Below, piece by piece: positions 32,464 through 33,540 of a DNA stretch of 33,540 bases. The notes under the pieces were generated by a model. That model was not told the DNA's origin. It worked only from the letters and a program-made list of their open reading frames with translations, and searched no databases. The stretch is from a virus. The stretch is taken from positions 1 to 33,540 of the IMG/VR virus record IMGVR_UViG_3300025087_000224. One strand, 5' to 3'. The stretch's first letter is position 1. Each line of letters begins with the position of its first letter. A program made the position numbers and the translations under genes.

Positions 32464-33528
32464 CTAGTTTTCCGGTAGGTCCAACTGTGTAGCCAGCAAC
32501 GCCGCGTATTCACGGGTCCACCAGCCGACATTTGCAATTTCAAACAGGGTTGTACGCGTCCCCCGCAGTACGCTGTGGATCTGATTGTCTGCGGTAACCA
32601 TGGCCCGCGCTTTCTGCACGAACTGCGTGAACCATGATGTCAGGCTTTTCGTTGTAATTGCTTTGACCTCCGGCGAAACAACGAGATCGGCGACTGCGCG
32701 TAAGAAACTTTCCAGCAGATTCCGCGACGATGTGCTGCCCCCGCCCTTCAAGACGTCTGACGGGATGTAGCCTTGGATCACGTCCACTGTCAGGCCGAGC
32801 GTTGTTTGCACTTCTTTCGTTGTCGTATTACCGACAATAGACCGGAGCACGACGGCGAAAACCCGGCCGATGCCCGGCTGTAATGCGCGCTGCACTGTAG
32901 CGCGGAACAGGCCGGATAATAGGCTCTTGCGGAATGCTGGATCAAACTCACCCCCCAACTGCTGACGGAGCACCGACACAAAATGCAGGATACCCTCCAT
33001 CGGACCGGGATGCGCCATACTCTGCATCCACGGAGCGAATACCTGCATGAGGAGATGCCGTACCGTTGCTTCCATTTCCGCTATCCCAGCCGATGCCAGC
33101 TTTGCGGCCAGATCAGACGCATCGGTGTAGCCGGGAGTACCGAACAGGCGTAACCGCTTCAACCACGCGTGTGTCTGCGGTGTAACGTAGGCGGCAGCGC
33201 CGGATTCGTATTCCTTGTTATCGAGCACTTCCAACACATGCAACGGGCGCATCGAGAAGAACACCGCTTGCGTCGGTTCGTTACCGTGTATGACTGCCAG
33301 CCCCGGATCAAGAACACCGTCGAACCCAAGAATTGAGCGAAAAACAGAGTTCCACTTGTTCGGGTTGTTGGCTACCAGCAAGCGGGTCACGTTCCAGAGT
33401 TTACCGGCAGGTGTACCCACTCGGGCACAGCGTTCCCAAGCGGGAAAATCGGAATCCATTCGCTCTTGCGCCTCAGCCGCTGACGCCGTAGATCCGTCTG
33501 CTTTGTACCGCGCTAATGTAGGCTTCAT
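32464..33528 (-). CDS. Unknown protein before the protease/scaffold, possibly partial
   Basis: The product has 354 residues from ATG 33528. The frame is open to the right edge (four more codons, no stop), and no ribosome site precedes this ATG, so the true start may lie outside the window. The protein is helical (LVANNPNKWNSVFRSILGFD, TVRHLLMQVFAPWMQSMAHP, LLESFLRAVADLVVSPEVK) with no motif I recognise. In T4-like order the portal lies upstream of the protease; I see no portal motif, so an internal or scaffold-associated head protein is only a guess. Confidence 0.6.
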   Translation of the reverse strand: MKPTLARYKADGSTASAAEAQERMDSDFPAWERCARVGTPAGKLWNVTRLLVANNPNKWNSVFRSILGFDGVLDPGLAVIHGNEPTQAVFFSMRPLHVLEVLDNKEYESGAAAYVTPQTHAWLKRLRLFGTPGYTDASDLAAKLASAGIAEMEATVRHLLMQVFAPWMQSMAHPGPMEGILHFVSVLRQQLGGEFDPAFRKSLLSGLFRATVQRALQPGIGRVFAVVLRSIVGNTTTKEVQTTLGLTVDVIQGYIPSDVLKGGGSTSSRNLLESFLRAVADLVVSPEVKAITTKSLTSWFTQFVQKARAMVTADNQIHSVLRGTRTTLFEIANVGWWTREYAALLATQLDLPEN

Positions 33529-33540
33529 CGCGGTACAAAG
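33501..33540. repeat. Perfect 12-bp inverted repeat around the ATG at 33528
   Basis: CTTTGTACCGCG (33501-33512) and CGCGGTACAAAG (33529-33540) enclose a 16-base loop. On the transcribed strand the loop begins with the ATG at 33528. The right arm may continue past the window edge. Confidence 0.75.

Overview
The window is the virion structural cassette of a large contractile-tailed phage (myovirus, Caudoviricetes). Every supportable gene lies on the minus strand, so transcription runs from high to low coordinates. Neighbouring genes are packed with 1-4 base stop/start overlaps or short gaps, which suggests one long late operon. The DNA is GC-rich by eye, except for one AT-richer block at about 3122-3505. 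I see no tRNA, rRNA, CRISPR array, insertion sequence, integrase or lysogeny gene. The host cannot be named from this sequence.

Head module (33540 to about 22100). First comes an unrecognised protein at the right edge. It is followed by a T4 gp21-like prohead protease fused to a long scaffold-like region with a zinc ribbon, then a T4 gp23-like major capsid protein carrying an inserted beta-rich domain. Next is a run of neck/connector-type and unknown proteins, including a 30-residue micro-ORF, a single-pass membrane/coiled-coil protein and a protein with a long acidic proline-rich tail.

Tail module (about 22100 to 13340). It holds a putative tail terminator, a small beta protein, an enlarged tail sheath, the tail tube and a gp26-type (T4_baseplate family) Cys4 protein. 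That last gene is followed in the +1 frame by an extension with no start codon of its own. This fits a programmed frameshift tail-chaperone pair in its usual place between tube and tape measure. The tape measure has a C-terminal lytic transglycosylase domain.

Baseplate and fibre module (13860 to 1). It holds two small baseplate proteins (one gp53/LysM-like), a gpD/gp27-like hub, a gpV/gp5-like spike, two unknown proteins, a DUF5662-like possible metal enzyme, a gp25-like wedge protein, a gpJ-like wedge protein and a gpI-like protein with a LamG-type lectin domain. After a repeat-rich gap comes a very large fibre/receptor-binding protein that runs off the left edge. The scheme is a mosaic: T4-like head, sheath and tube with a P2/Mu-like baseplate order.

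The most striking signals are: (1) a ~65-75 residue beta-rich module present seven times in four different virion proteins (three in tandem in the sheath); (2) a second module shared by the capsid protein and the putative tail terminator; (3) the probable +1 frameshift; (4) RNA-structure candidates after the capsid and tube genes, in the 3122-3505 gap and around the start codon at the right edge.
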